Below, piece after piece: positions 21,963 to 31,709 of a stretch of DNA of 64,000 nt (within the stretch, counting starts at the first letter, position 1; each line of letters opens with the position of its first letter). The DNA is from Sthenelais limicola. Lineage: Eukaryota > Annelida > Polychaeta > Phyllodocida > Sigalionidae. The stretch is taken from NCBI GenBank assembly GCA_942159475.1, contig OW804097.1:113150582-113214581 (forward strand), read 5' to 3'. The translations under genes and the position numbers were made by a program. Under the pieces are notes generated by a model, which saw only the letters and a list, made by a program, of their open reading frames with translations, ran no database searches and was not told the DNA's origin.

Positions 21963-23019
21963 TCAAGACTGATTACCATCCAAGACTCCTTTTCCAGTTT
22001 TCTTTGGGCAGTCGCCAATAAAGTGCCCCGGCTGCCCACAGTAGTAGCAATTGGGGTGCCAAGGCCTACAATTATGTTCGTCTCCTTGAGGTGTGCTACC
22101 GTTACCTTTCCAGGACACCCAATTGCCACCTTTCTTTTTGCTATTCAAGAATGCTTGGAATGCCTGCACAATCGTGGAGGGATCAGTGTTGGAGTCTTCC
22201 ATCACTTCCTGCATGGCTTCTGAGGACTGTACAACAGCTCTGTAAGTGGGACCTCCTCTCCCCCTTATTTTATAGAGTGGTGTTGTTGCAACAGGTGTGA
22301 CAGAGGCCATGCTAATTGTAGCTATGGTTGCCATGTGGCAACTTCGTCCATGTGGCAACTGTCCCAACTTCTGACCAATAAAGTGCCCATTGGAGGTCAT
22401 TGGGTTGTTTCAAACAAACCCACACTGCCATATCTTCGTTGGTCAATCCCTGCAAATAAATCCTAAGGCCTGGCCCCAGCTCTGCCAACTGTTTCCTAGT
22501 CCCACACTTCAACTGGTGCCAGAACTGCTTTGGAGTCCAGTTGTACGCTTCAGCGACAACCTTGGACTCCACCAGGTACACGCGCCAGGAGCTCTTGCCA
22601 TTCCATGGCTTCAACTGAGGCATTTTGTCATAGTGACTATCTTCACCATCAGAGTACTGGTAGTCAAAGTCTGAGTCTGAGTTGCTGGGTCTGTCAAATG
22701 CCAGGCCAGCGACTAACGATCGGTCTTTTCTCTGAGAGCATCTCAAGCGGATTTCCCCAACTTGATTCTCTACAGAACAATCAGAATCATGTCTCCTTAT
22801 CTTGAGTGTAAACAGTGGGGAGGGAGGGACCTGCATGTTCTTGGACCCACTTCCCTTGTTGGTTTTCGCCCCAGTAGAAGGATCGCCCTTGCTACTGCAA
22901 GCACCAACTTCGCCTCCTGGTTGTTCGTCATTTGTATCATCGGAAATCAATTCTATCCTCACTCTGTGGCTTTCCTTAGGAGACAATGTTGCCCCCATCA
23001 TTCCTTTAGAGAAAGTCAC
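21963..23019 (-). pseudogene. gypsy gag with CCHC zinc knuckle
   Basis: A 235-aa frame (23019-22312) has an acidic, serine-rich N-terminus and 'LKPWNGKSSWRVYLVESKVV', typical of gypsy gag ('F.G...W..Y...FE'). It is followed in another frame (to 21963) by 'CYYCGQPGHFIGDCPKK', a C-x2-C-x4-H-x4-C knuckle. A frameshift at about 22330 separates the two parts. Gag would form the virus-like particle and bind RNA. Confidence 0.8.
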
Positions 23020-23822
23020 CCTTCTATCCGTTTCTTCACCCTTACTTCACCTTCCTTACTTCACCTTATGAATCAGCGATGGTTGACGTCACCGGATTAA
23101 GTGGAGTTTGTTTAGCTGCCATTCCTTGGATCATGCCTAACAAATCTTGCTCCAACTCAGTTGTATGGAGTTTGGCCTGTTTGTTGGATTCCTGCAGCTC
23201 AAGGATTTGCACCTTGTAAGCATGGCGGACAACGTGTCAGCTTCAAGTGCTCTCATACATGCTTTAAGATGTTATTGATTATGATCAACTGTTGGATATG
23301 ATTACTGATATCCTCTCCATAAGCCTGTTTGTGTTCCTAGTTGCATGTTACCCCTGCCAGAGAATTTGAAGGTTGTCATCAGACAATTTTTCAGGGTTTT
23401 GTCTCCACCTGCCGAAAGCCAACCCTCCGAATCAATCTGCCGGTGGTTGGTGTGCACTGCTGGATGGTGTTGACCCATTTGAACATGCCCATCAGTGGCG
23501 GGGCCATTCCGAATATCTCGCTGGGCAGCATCAAACCCTTGTCGGGTTCCATGTCTATGGTTATGGAGGAGATATCTCGGGCCCCCATTATACCATTTAC
23601 TGGTAGTCCTTTTGCAGGTCTTGCCTGTTACGGCAATATCGAATCCACTTCCAACATGTTCTATGTGGATCAAGTTTTCAACAGAATTTTTCTGCTACAG
23701 CACTCTAATCCTCCAAGAGGAATATGGGACAATCAAGCCTCCAAGGCTCACTGCTAGAAGCAGTTTCTATTCCTCCGAGGAAGGAATATGGAACGGCAAG
23801 GAGACTGCTTGCAAGTTCAGCT
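23020..23822 (-). other. gypsy 5' leader / N-terminal gag region, decayed
   Basis: It lies between the primer-binding-site-like sequence and the gag frame. The minus-strand 123-aa frame (23302-23673) has no recognisable motif. Probably leader plus degraded gag start. Confidence 0.45.
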
Positions 23823-23828
23823 TTGTGG

Positions 23829-23847
23829 GGTCAATTGTATGGCACCA
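23829..23847 (-). promoter_or_regulatory. probable primer-binding site of the gypsy element
   Basis: Reading the minus strand, TGGTGCCATACAATTGACC starts 2-3 bases after the LTR end. It begins with TGG, as required for pairing with the CCA end of a tRNA primer. The tRNA species was not identified. Confidence 0.55.
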
Positions 23848-23849
23848 AT

Positions 23850-24047
23850 TGTAGTGAACTCTTGTCTATAATAAATGGCGCAAATTACTAGACTATGACC
23901 AACTCTTTTGGCGCCTCTGGATCTCGACAAAGGCAAATAAAGACACCAACCATTGCAAGCATTGACAAGGCACAGGAATGTCAAGGACATCTGACCATAC
24001 ATAAACAATTGACATGGATAGTTATTTCAAACCTCTAATCCACTACA
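23850..24047 (-). repeat. 5' LTR of the gypsy element (198 bp)
   Basis: It begins TGTAGTG and ends CACTACA, the expected TG...CA inverted ends. It is followed (in minus-strand sense) by the primer-binding-site-like sequence and then gag. No second copy is present in the window, so the call rests on ends and context. Confidence 0.6.
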
Positions 24048-24299
24048 CAAGCACAACAAAAATCAAATTAATGGTTATTAATTGGTATTAAGCCACTTTC
24101 CACGGTAGAAGACTAAAATATTGTGAAATTGGTGGAATTGGCCATATCCTATCTAGTGCAACAGCTCTTGTACACATTTATGTGGCCAAACACGCATAAA
24201 TACTTGTGGTGCCTGATCAATGAACATCAACTTGAAATATCATAAGACATCGCTTAAATATACATTAAAGCAATGAATTTCTTTTAAAAATGTAATAAA

Positions 24300-24720
24300 G
24301 TGCTTGGCAGAGGGTTGAGGTATGACTTTGTGACACAATATTTATGCCAATATTCATCAAACAACCTTGGCCCAGAATGTCTTATCTGGAAATAAGATGT
24401 TTTGTCAGAAAAAATCAACAAGAATTGTTCCAACATGTCAGTGCTAGAAAGTTGTATATGGAGATACAGTCTTTTGGCACTGAATATTTAACAAGAATTG
24501 TTCCAACATGTCAATGCTAGAAAGTTGTATTTGGAGATACACTCTTTTGGCACTAAAGATTGAACAAGAATTGTTCCAAAATGTCAGTGCTAGAAAGTCG
24601 TATTTAGAGATACAATGTTTTGGCGCTTAAGATTTAACAAGAATTGTTCCAAAATGTCAGTGCTAGAAAGTTGTATTTGGAGATACACTCTTTTGGCACT
24701 AGTAATATTATTAGAATTTA
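24300..24720 (+). repeat. right subterminal tandem repeats (~89 bp)
   Basis: TTTAACAAGAATTGTTCCAA, TGTCAGTGCTAGAAAGT, GTATTTGGAGATACACTC and TTTTGGCACT recur together four times. The GGAGATACA/CTTTTGGCA words match the left subterminal repeats of the surrounding TIR element. Confidence 0.9.
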
Positions 24721-25018
24721 AGGTATGTCTTTGAGCCAAAATGGCTCAATTGAAGGTACATCGGTTTGGCCATTATAAAAATTCAGCAAAATCCAGAAAA
24801 AATATTTGCCAATAGGTTGTATATGACTCTATGTTTTGTATCCTCCTATGTTTCAATCATATGATATGTGGATCACCTAAGGTTGAAAAATATTTGCATT
24901 ACCAATATTGCGTTGACAGCTAGTATACATGAAATCATAACTTAATTTGCAATTTAGTTTTTTTCAATTTACTCAAAACATGCCAAAAGTTAGATACAAC
25001 CTTTTGGCTCTGACCCCA

Positions 25019-25280
25019 CGTTATGCATAACTGCTCAGGCTTCCCTGGCTCTACATACTCAAAGTGCAGGCATTATACACATGATGAGTATTGCTGCATG
25101 TGTCATGGGCACCATGAACCAACACATGGAGATGTAGAAGTGACTGTTCTCTAATTTGTGGTGATGGCCATTTTTTGGACACACAAATTAAGTATACCTG
25201 CTGTATGCCAGTCTTCTTGACAGATATGGCAGTACTAGAGACCCACCCAGTCAACCATGATGTTTTATTGGAAAGGAAGT
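25019..25280. other. short unassigned stretch before the LINE
   Basis: No gene. It contains the pre-insertion flank of the LINE. Confidence 0.5.
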
Positions 25281-25296
25281 AATAATGAGGGCCACA
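25281..25296. repeat. left target-site duplication of the LINE
   Basis: AATAATGAGGGCCACA here is repeated exactly at 32208-32223, just after the poly-A tail. Confidence 0.95.
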
Positions 25297-25300
25297 GGTG

Positions 25301-25347
25301 ACTTCCGGTTGATCTCACTTCCGGTTGATCTCACTTCCGGTTGATCT
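25301..25347 (+). repeat. 5' UTR repeat of the LINE: three copies of a 16-bp unit
   Basis: ACTTCCGGTTGATCTC occurs three times in tandem, the last copy ending ...CTG. Repeated 5' units in LINEs often carry promoter activity; that role is inference. ACTTCCGG also matches an ETS-type binding word. Confidence 0.8.
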
Positions 25348-26097
25348 GGGAAGCGGGAAGGTTATCACTAAAAGGCCCGAGCCTTGTTGTCCCTTCTTTT
25401 TTCAGGTTTACCAGAGTGTATAAAGGCAAGTTTCTGCCGAAGTATCCGTAAAGTTACCAAGAACAAGCTGGACTGCTAAATAGACCATTGGACCAAAAGT
25501 AATTGTGAAATTTGGACAATATCTAATCGACCCACGAGGCCAGTCTCTCGTGCCCCGTCGCCATATTGGCTAGCTACGGGTCGAGCGTGAAAGGAGTTTT
25601 ATCACTCAGAACGGTGCAATCGATACAAAACTTGGAATACAGATCATAATTGTAACCAGGAATACATATGGACTAAAATTGGTGATAAAAGAGTTGGACT
25701 TTTACCAAAAACAGTGAGTGAATTTTGGCCCCTTTGACTTTGCCGCCATGGACATGCGCACTGGATACTAGCATATATCGGCAAGAAAGCAAAACCGCGG
25801 CCATCTTGGTTGCCGTATCGTAACACGACGTGCATTGATTTTAAGTGTTACAGAGTATTGTAAGAAAATCTGAACTGGCAGAAAGGTTGGAGATAGTATC
25901 ATAAAACCTCGATCGTGATTCTTTGTTGCTTTTATGGAATTGAAAGGAAAGTCAAACTGTTGTACAGGCAACCTGTAAAATCACTCAGTGCGCAGGTCAG
26001 CAGGATCCGGAAGTATAGATAAAAACAATAACATCCGGCGAAATATCGGTAAATATCTCAATTCTGAGCTTTGACAGTTGATCTAAATCCTCTTTTA

Positions 26098-27516
26098 ATG
26101 AAGTCGGATAAGGATTCCGACTCGAACAAAAAAAGAAGAAGTGACGAAGGTGCTATGTCGTCTAGTAGTAAAAAACAGATCACAGAAATGGCCAGTACAC
26201 CGAACACAGAGATAAAAGACATGTTCGAAGAATTGAAAAGACAGATAGCCACCTCAACATCCGATCACAAAGCACAGGTTGGCAAGGTGCAAATACAAGT
26301 TGATAAAGTGGAAAGTGCCAATCTCGTAAGGGATTTAAGGGTTGATAAGTTGGAAGAAGCAATGCAAAAACAAGCAGAAGACATGGAGCTGCTGAGAATC
26401 AATTCGGTAAAAAAGAATGACCCTCGTCTGTTAGCTATGAATCTGTCAGCCGCTAGCAGCGAGGAAGATGAAATCAAGAGGCAAATACAAGAGTTGGAGC
26501 TGAACCTGATCATAGACGGTATTAAAAAAGCCGAGGTAGAGGATGAAGCAAGCTTGAAGGAAAAAGTCGCTGATATTTTCGAAAATCTAATGGGCGCCAT
26601 TAGAGGCCTACAGTATGAGGTTAAAAGAATGGGCAAAGGTTTGCTAGCACCGACATTGGTCACCTTCAACACACTGGAGGAGGTCAAAGAGGTGTGGAAC
26701 AAGAGAGCGAACTTAGAGAAAACTCAAAATCCAGATGGCAAAAGAATGTTTTGGATAAAAAAGGACTTTCCCGTGGTGATTAGAAGGAGAATCGCCAGGG
26801 CAAGACCATGTGTCGCTGCGGCGAGGTTATCTGGCAGATACACGGATGTCGCTAACGCTAACGGAGATGTGATACTGAACAAGAAAAGGTATAAATACAA
26901 CCAACTCGAGTTGCTCCCTAAACAGTTCACCCCGGCTTTCCTTGCAAAAAGGGAAGACATGTCTACTTTCGTATTCTTTACAAGAGAGTGCCCGTTATCT
27001 AATCATTACATGGTCGATTTCAAAGCAGGGAAGAAATGGTTCAACTGCGTTGAACAATACCTGGCGTACACCAAAGCCATGTTGGACAATGATGTGAGTA
27101 AAACTGAGTACGTCATGCAGTTAGAGGACCCTGTGAGGTGCAAAACCTCCCTGGATGCTTTCGTGTCGGATGAAACCTGGGGAAAGTGGGAAGATGGGCT
27201 GATGGAAACCCTTTCCAGAGGCCTGAGACGTAAAGTTAGGCACAATGAGCACGTTGCTGAGTATCTACTGGCTACAGGTGAAAAGGTACTAGGGGAAGCT
27301 ACGCCAGCGCAGACCTTCTGGGGCATAGGTATGGCCCTGCATAATCCTGAGGTCTTGAACCAAGAGAAATGGATTAAAGGAGGTAACCTGCTCGGAAGAG
27401 CCTGGATGGCCGTCAGATCCCGACTGATGGAAAAGAGGTTGAAAGCTGAAGAGGAAAATGCCGAGACGCCAGCTGAAGAGCAGATGGATGTGACGGCAAT
27501 TACCCCATCAGGATAA
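26098..27516 (+). CDS. LINE ORF1 protein: coiled coil, RRM, CTD and a C-terminal NADAR domain
   Basis: 472 aa from the first ATG (26098); the open frame reaches further upstream without an ATG. Residues ~45-130 are charged and heptad-like (coiled coil, trimerisation in known ORF1p). Residues ~134-215 start 'LNLIIDG' and include 'APTLVTF', the RRM of L1-type ORF1p; ~219-285 are the C-terminal domain with 'FWIKKDFPVVIRRR' and 'GRYTDV'. These parts should bind the element's RNA. Residues ~288-445 match NADAR (YbiA/DUF1768): 'FVFF....PLSNHY', G311-K-K-W314 then V-E319-Q-Y, 'LLATGEKVLGEA', 'FWGIGMA' (407-413) and 'GGNLLGRAW' (428-436). In YbiA the equivalent Trp, Glu and WG.G residues form the N-glycosidase pocket. 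Known NADAR proteins cleave N-glycosidic bonds of riboflavin precursors or of ADP-ribosylated guanine; activity here is inferred. Confidence 0.88.
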   Translation: MKSDKDSDSNKKRRSDEGAMSSSSKKQITEMASTPNTEIKDMFEELKRQIATSTSDHKAQVGKVQIQVDKVESANLVRDLRVDKLEEAMQKQAEDMELLRINSVKKNDPRLLAMNLSAASSEEDEIKRQIQELELNLIIDGIKKAEVEDEASLKEKVADIFENLMGAIRGLQYEVKRMGKGLLAPTLVTFNTLEEVKEVWNKRANLEKTQNPDGKRMFWIKKDFPVVIRRRIARARPCVAAARLSGRYTDVANANGDVILNKKRYKYNQLELLPKQFTPAFLAKREDMSTFVFFTRECPLSNHYMVDFKAGKKWFNCVEQYLAYTKAMLDNDVSKTEYVMQLEDPVRCKTSLDAFVSDETWGKWEDGLMETLSRGLRRKVRHNEHVAEYLLATGEKVLGEATPAQTFWGIGMALHNPEVLNQEKWIKGGNLLGRAWMAVRSRLMEKRLKAEEENAETPAEEQMDVTAITPSG

Positions 27517-27944
27517 AAAGAACGTTGTTTTTAGTGTATATCAATGCTTGACCCTATTAATATCTACAATGTATTATCACTATTCACCTGCAGCAAAGCC
27601 CTCGCTCAGGCTTAAATGGGCCATAATGAATAGTCAGGTATTATTTAAAGGTATATATCGTATAGGTGTTGAGCTTTTATACATGAGATATATGTACACC
27701 TGTGTGACTCTGCCATGTTTCACAATGTATGAATATGTAACAGCTGTAAAGCCTCAGCCCAGGCTAATATGGGTAATATTATGTGAAAAAATTGAGCATA
27801 GGAATATAGCATACACTGGCTATGAATCTGTCTATCTTGTAATAATTATTCAAAAAGAGTCTAAGTTAAAGCTAACGAAAACAAGAGTAAGCAGTAAGTC
27901 GAATGGTTTATACCGTGGTCTTAGGCCCCTAGTAACACAACATA
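27517..27944 (+). other. ORF1-ORF2 spacer of the LINE, with an internal duplication
   Basis: 428 bp. A segment with AAAGCCCTCGCTCAGGCTTA (about 27595) recurs as AAAGCCTCAGCCCAGGCTAA (about 27749), each followed by ATGGG...AATA-type sequence. The GCTCAGGC/GCCTGAGC-like words could form hairpins. The spacer might direct translation of ORF2, which is far from ORF1; this is inference. Confidence 0.6.
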
Positions 27945-30900
27945 ATGGAGGGGAATAGCATAAAATTTTACTCACTTAATGTGAATGGCGCGGCAAATAT
28001 AGTCAAAAGAAAAGCAATATTTAGGCTGCTAGGCCAGGAGAAAAGGTCAATTTTTGCGCTACAAGAAACACATAGCTCGGTAAAAGATGTTAAAATATGG
28101 AAAAACCAATGGCAGGGTACATCTCACTTTATCCACGGAAAAAGTAATGCCAGAGGGGTAGCCTTGCTAATATCGAAAGATCTAGATGTGCAAATACACA
28201 AAAGAGGTGGTGATGATATAGGTCGTATAGCTTATATGGATATATCGATTGAACAAAAAAAACTATCTGTCTTTTCGGTATACTTTCCCACTAAGGATAA
28301 ATATAAAGAGCAAGCAGCATTGTGTAAATCCTTAAGAAATATAATCGACCTCAAGTCGGAATATTCTACCATCTTATTGGGAGATTTTAATTTGAACATA
28401 GTTGACGAAGAAGATTTCTTGAGTCAAAGTGAGAGCCAACAAAGCAAACAGGAAGGGTTAAGAAGCGTAATACAATTGATAAAGGATTTTGACATGTGTG
28501 ATATAATCAAAGAACTAGCTCCAGAAGGGACAAATATGGTTACTTGGTCAAGAAATAACTCACAGAATTCAAGATTGGATTATTGTATAATTGATGCTAC
28601 CCTTAGACCTGATGTAATAGAAGTGGAAAATGAATATTGTGAGCATTCGGATCATAATTTAATACACTTTGCTTTAAAATCTAATGAACAGGCTAGAGGC
28701 CCAGGCCTATGGAAATTCAACAAACATCTGTTAAACGATGAGGGCTACATTGATATGATGAAAACTAAGATTGTCGATGCATATAATACAGAGGGCTTGA
28801 GTAGCTCTAGAAGTAGATGGGACTATGTAAAATTCGTAATAAGAAGAGAAACTATATGTTATACAAAACAGAAAAATTATGAGAAAAGAAAGAAAGAATC
28901 TGAGTTCAGATCTAGAATGAATGTGCTTTTTCAAAAAGGCGTACTGAACGAAGAAGAGAGTCTGGAATTGGAAGATATTCAAAACGATCTAAAATTTGAA
29001 CAGTATATTAGAGCGCAGGGTGCTATGGCTCGTAATAGATCTCAATGGTTAGTAGAGGGGGAGAAACCTACAGCGTACTTCCTTAACCTAGAAAAGAGAA
29101 ATTATAAAAAAAAGGTAATATCCCAACTAGAGATTGGAGATCGCGTAATATCTAATTCGGAGGAGATACTAAAAGCTGAAAAAGATTTTTATCAAGAACT
29201 ATATACTGAAAAACCAATGATTTTACCAGAATCCAATGCCTTTATGTCTAATAGTGGTGGTCCAATCTTCGAGCAGCTGGATAAACAACTGCTTAACAGG
29301 AGAATAGGTAGTAATGAAATTAAAAAAACATTAGACTCCTTCGCGAATAATAAAGCCCCAGGCCCGGATGGTCTACCAGCGGAATTCTTTAAATGTTTCT
29401 GGAGTACCCTAGGCCCCATTTTTTATGAAGTCTTATATGAATGTGTAGAGGATGATCGTTTAACAAACGAAATGTACAGAGGAGTTGTTTCTCTTATTCC
29501 CAAAAAAGATTGTAATCTGAAACAGATCGGGAGCTGGAGACCCATAACTTTGTTGAACACAGATTATAAATTGATTTCGAAAGCTCTAAGCATAAGACTT
29601 AAGAATTGTATAAGCAAGGTAATAAATGAAGATCAATATGGATTTATTAAGAACAGGTATATAGGTTGTGCAGTAAGAAGATTAGAAGATATTACTCAGT
29701 TTCTAGAGAAAAATAGAAAGTCAGGCTTGTTCGTATCACTTGATTTCCGGAAGGCGTATGACTCTGTATCGTGGGATTTCTTATATAAATGTTTGCAAGA
29801 TATAAACATTGGTGATGAATTTTTAATGTGGATAAAGAGATTATTATCCGGTTCTCAATCGTGTATCATTAATAACGGTTACACATCGGAGTGGTTTAAA
29901 GTCAATAGAGGAGTGAAGCAAGGCGACCCTATATCGTCTTTGCTCTTCGTAATCGTTGTAGAAAAGTTAGCAGAGAAAATTAGAAATGATCCAGAGTGTG
30001 CTGGAATCGTCTTCGGCGGTACTGATAACAGAATCATCCAATTTGCAGATGACATGACAATTATTGCTAATAACGAAAGATCCTTGGCAAGAATGTTAGA
30101 GATTATTGAGGAATTTAGTAACGTATCAGGGTTATCGTTAAACATAGGCAAGACGAGAGGCTTCAATATTGGTCAAATGGTCTTATATCAACCAGTAGTT
30201 AAAAATATTAAATGGGTAAGCTCCATGAAAATATTAGGTGTGCATCTGCTATATCCGTATAACAAGGAAATACAGAATAATATGAATTTTAAAGCTGCAC
30301 TAGATAAAGCCTATACCGTTGCTAGTCACTGGGGAAAACGGGATATCTCGTTGAAAGGCAGAATAATAATTATGAATGTGCTAATTCTTCCCCTGTTTCT
30401 GTACGTCACCAACTTAATTGTAGTCGAAGAGAGAATGATCTGTGAAGTTCAAAAGCTGATTGGTAAATTCATATGGAGAGGCGGAAAACAGAGAGTGGCT
30501 AAACACTATCTAAGCAGAGAAATAGATGAAGGTGGCCTCAAATTACATGATTTTAGGTCTAAGCTGGTCACTGGTAAATTAAAATGGATACAGAGAATCA
30601 TGACAGATCCAAATAGCAAATGGTGTGCAAGTATAAGAAACACCTTCGGTGACAACATAAAAGAGAGGCTGAAATGCAGAAAAATGTTGGTAATGAAAGA
30701 TTCTGATTTCTATAATGAAGTGTTCTATACTTGGAATAGATTTTATAGTTCATGTGAGCCTAAATGCAAAAAAAGCGTGTTGTGTGAATCATTATGGATG
30801 AACAGCTGGATTAAGTTGGAGGACGCGGTCGGCAACGTTAACCTTTGGAAAAGAAAAAACATTAACAAGGTAGAAGACGTGCTAATCAACAATCGGGTAA

Positions 30901-31709
30901 AAAATATGAAAGAATTCAAAAGTGATTTCGGCGTAAAGATTAATTATTTAGAAGAAATGAGCGTCCAGGGAAAAATACCTGATCGATGGATTAAAATTGT
31001 AAAAGAAGGTGAAATCGAAAACTATAAGGAAGAAGTATTTTGCTCGATAGGTGAAAAACAAATTAATATTCTTACCGCTTCGTTCAGAGATTTATATGCC
31101 GCTGTGAGAACTAAATTGAATCCGCAGGACAACAGAAATGACGACTGGTTTGAAAGATTTGTACTAAAAGATATTGATATATCTAACATTGAGTTTAATA
31201 TATGGTACCGTGTGCCCTTTCAATGTATGAGAGATGTCAGGCTCCAGTCTTTTCAATATGGTGTTATTAACAAGCTAACTGTTTGTAATGTTCATCTATG
31301 CGATATGGATATCATTGGTTCAGAATTGTGTAATTATTGTGATTCGGTGGACGACATATTTCATTTTTTTATAGATTGTGGGAAATCGAACACCTTTTGG
31401 CGTTCTTTAATCAACTGGGCCAAGAGAAATATATATCTCGACAAAGAAATAGCTGACAATATGAACGCGATTTTCATGATATTAGGAGTCCCAAATATTG
31501 AGGAGAAGTACTGCGTGTGGAATTATATATTGATATACGCTAGGTTCTACATATATAAATGCAGATTGTTTAAAGATAATAATTTGTGCTTTTATGAATT
31601 CCTAAGAGAATTAAAGTTCAAACTCAAGACCATGCGAGATGGTGCTTTTATTAATGCCTCGCATAAAAGAGATTGGAAGAGGTGGGAAAAGATTTATGAA
31701 ACCATATAG
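27945..31709 (+). CDS. LINE ORF2: AP endonuclease, reverse transcriptase, C-terminal zinc motif
   Basis: 1254 aa, starting at the ATG in CATAATGGAGGG. Endonuclease (residues ~7-240): 'LNVNG' (N12/N14), 'QETH' (E41), 'GDFN' (146-149), 'SRLDY' and 'SDHN' (235-238), all catalytic positions kept. RT (~430-750): 'NNKAPGPDGLPAEFF', 'SWRPITLLN', 'LDFRKAYDSV' (D600), 'RGVKQGDPISSLLF' and 'FADD' (700-703), the catalytic aspartates intact. A C-terminal zf-RVT-like motif is C1129-x2-C1132-x7-H1140-x4-C1145. It should nick target DNA and prime cDNA from the element's RNA in the nucleus. The order and the long C-terminus place it near L1/Tx1; the exact clade needs a tree. Confidence 0.95.
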   Translation: MEGNSIKFYSLNVNGAANIVKRKAIFRLLGQEKRSIFALQETHSSVKDVKIWKNQWQGTSHFIHGKSNARGVALLISKDLDVQIHKRGGDDIGRIAYMDISIEQKKLSVFSVYFPTKDKYKEQAALCKSLRNIIDLKSEYSTILLGDFNLNIVDEEDFLSQSESQQSKQEGLRSVIQLIKDFDMCDIIKELAPEGTNMVTWSRNNSQNSRLDYCIIDATLRPDVIEVENEYCEHSDHNLIHFALKSNEQARGPGLWKFNKHLLNDEGYIDMMKTKIVDAYNTEGLSSSRSRWDYVKFVIRRETICYTKQKNYEKRKKESEFRSRMNVLFQKGVLNEEESLELEDIQNDLKFEQYIRAQGAMARNRSQWLVEGEKPTAYFLNLEKRNYKKKVISQLEIGDRVISNSEEILKAEKDFYQELYTEKPMILPESNAFMSNSGGPIFEQLDKQLLNRRIGSNEIKKTLDSFANNKAPGPDGLPAEFFKCFWSTLGPIFYEVLYECVEDDRLTNEMYRGVVSLIPKKDCNLKQIGSWRPITLLNTDYKLISKALSIRLKNCISKVINEDQYGFIKNRYIGCAVRRLEDITQFLEKNRKSGLFVSLDFRKAYDSVSWDFLYKCLQDINIGDEFLMWIKRLLSGSQSCIINNGYTSEWFKVNRGVKQGDPISSLLFVIVVEKLAEKIRNDPECAGIVFGGTDNRIIQFADDMTIIANNERSLARMLEIIEEFSNVSGLSLNIGKTRGFNIGQMVLYQPVVKNIKWVSSMKILGVHLLYPYNKEIQNNMNFKAALDKAYTVASHWGKRDISLKGRIIIMNVLILPLFLYVTNLIVVEERMICEVQKLIGKFIWRGGKQRVAKHYLSREIDEGGLKLHDFRSKLVTGKLKWIQRIMTDPNSKWCASIRNTFGDNIKERLKCRKMLVMKDSDFYNEVFYTWNRFYSSCEPKCKKSVLCESLWMNSWIKLEDAVGNVNLWKRKNINKVEDVLINNRVKNMKEFKSDFGVKINYLEEMSVQGKIPDRWIKIVKEGEIENYKEEVFCSIGEKQINILTASFRDLYAAVRTKLNPQDNRNDDWFERFVLKDIDISNIEFNIWYRVPFQCMRDVRLQSFQYGVINKLTVCNVHLCDMDIIGSELCNYCDSVDDIFHFFIDCGKSNTFWRSLINWAKRNIYLDKEIADNMNAIFMILGVPNIEEKYCVWNYILIYARFYIYKCRLFKDNNLCFYEFLRELKFKLKTMRDGAFINASHKRDWKRWEKIYETI

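Larger units (their letters stand above)
17571..24047 (-). mobile_element. decayed Ty3/gypsy LTR retrotransposon
   Basis: Gag, CCHC knuckle, protease, RT, RNase H and integrase remnants lie in canonical order on the minus strand, from 23019 down to 17571, and one LTR (5') is recognisable at 23850-24047. Stops, frameshifts, an internal deletion between RNase H and integrase, and a 1.2-kb insertion in RT make it inactive. No matching 3' LTR is found near 17400-17570; CAAGCACAA occurs just beyond the 5' LTR (24048) and again at 17426, which could mark the old insertion site. Confidence 0.85.
16597..25018. mobile_element. terminal-inverted-repeat element split by a Ty3/gypsy insertion
   Basis: The left end TGGGGTCAGAACCAAAAGGT and the right end (reverse complement TGGGGTCAGAGCCAAAAGGT) are inverted repeats that continue for about 27 bp. 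Inside both flanks are tandem subterminal repeats of similar sequence (TATCTNNAGATACA...CTTTTGGCA). Removing the gypsy element leaves an element of about 1.8 kb. I see no clear target-site duplication and no transposase, so this is probably a non-autonomous DNA transposon. Confidence 0.6.

Noticed and set aside
21512..23757. Several ~100-aa plus-strand frames
   Set aside because: They lie antisense to the gypsy gag/protease remnants, whose motifs are on the minus strand.
16597..25018. Ends of this region as LTRs of the gypsy element
   Set aside because: They are inverted, not direct, repeats, and the primer-binding-site-like sequence adjoins 23850, not 25018.
26071..26097. Upstream TTG start for LINE ORF1
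   Set aside because: A non-ATG start nine codons upstream has no support; the first ATG is at 26098.
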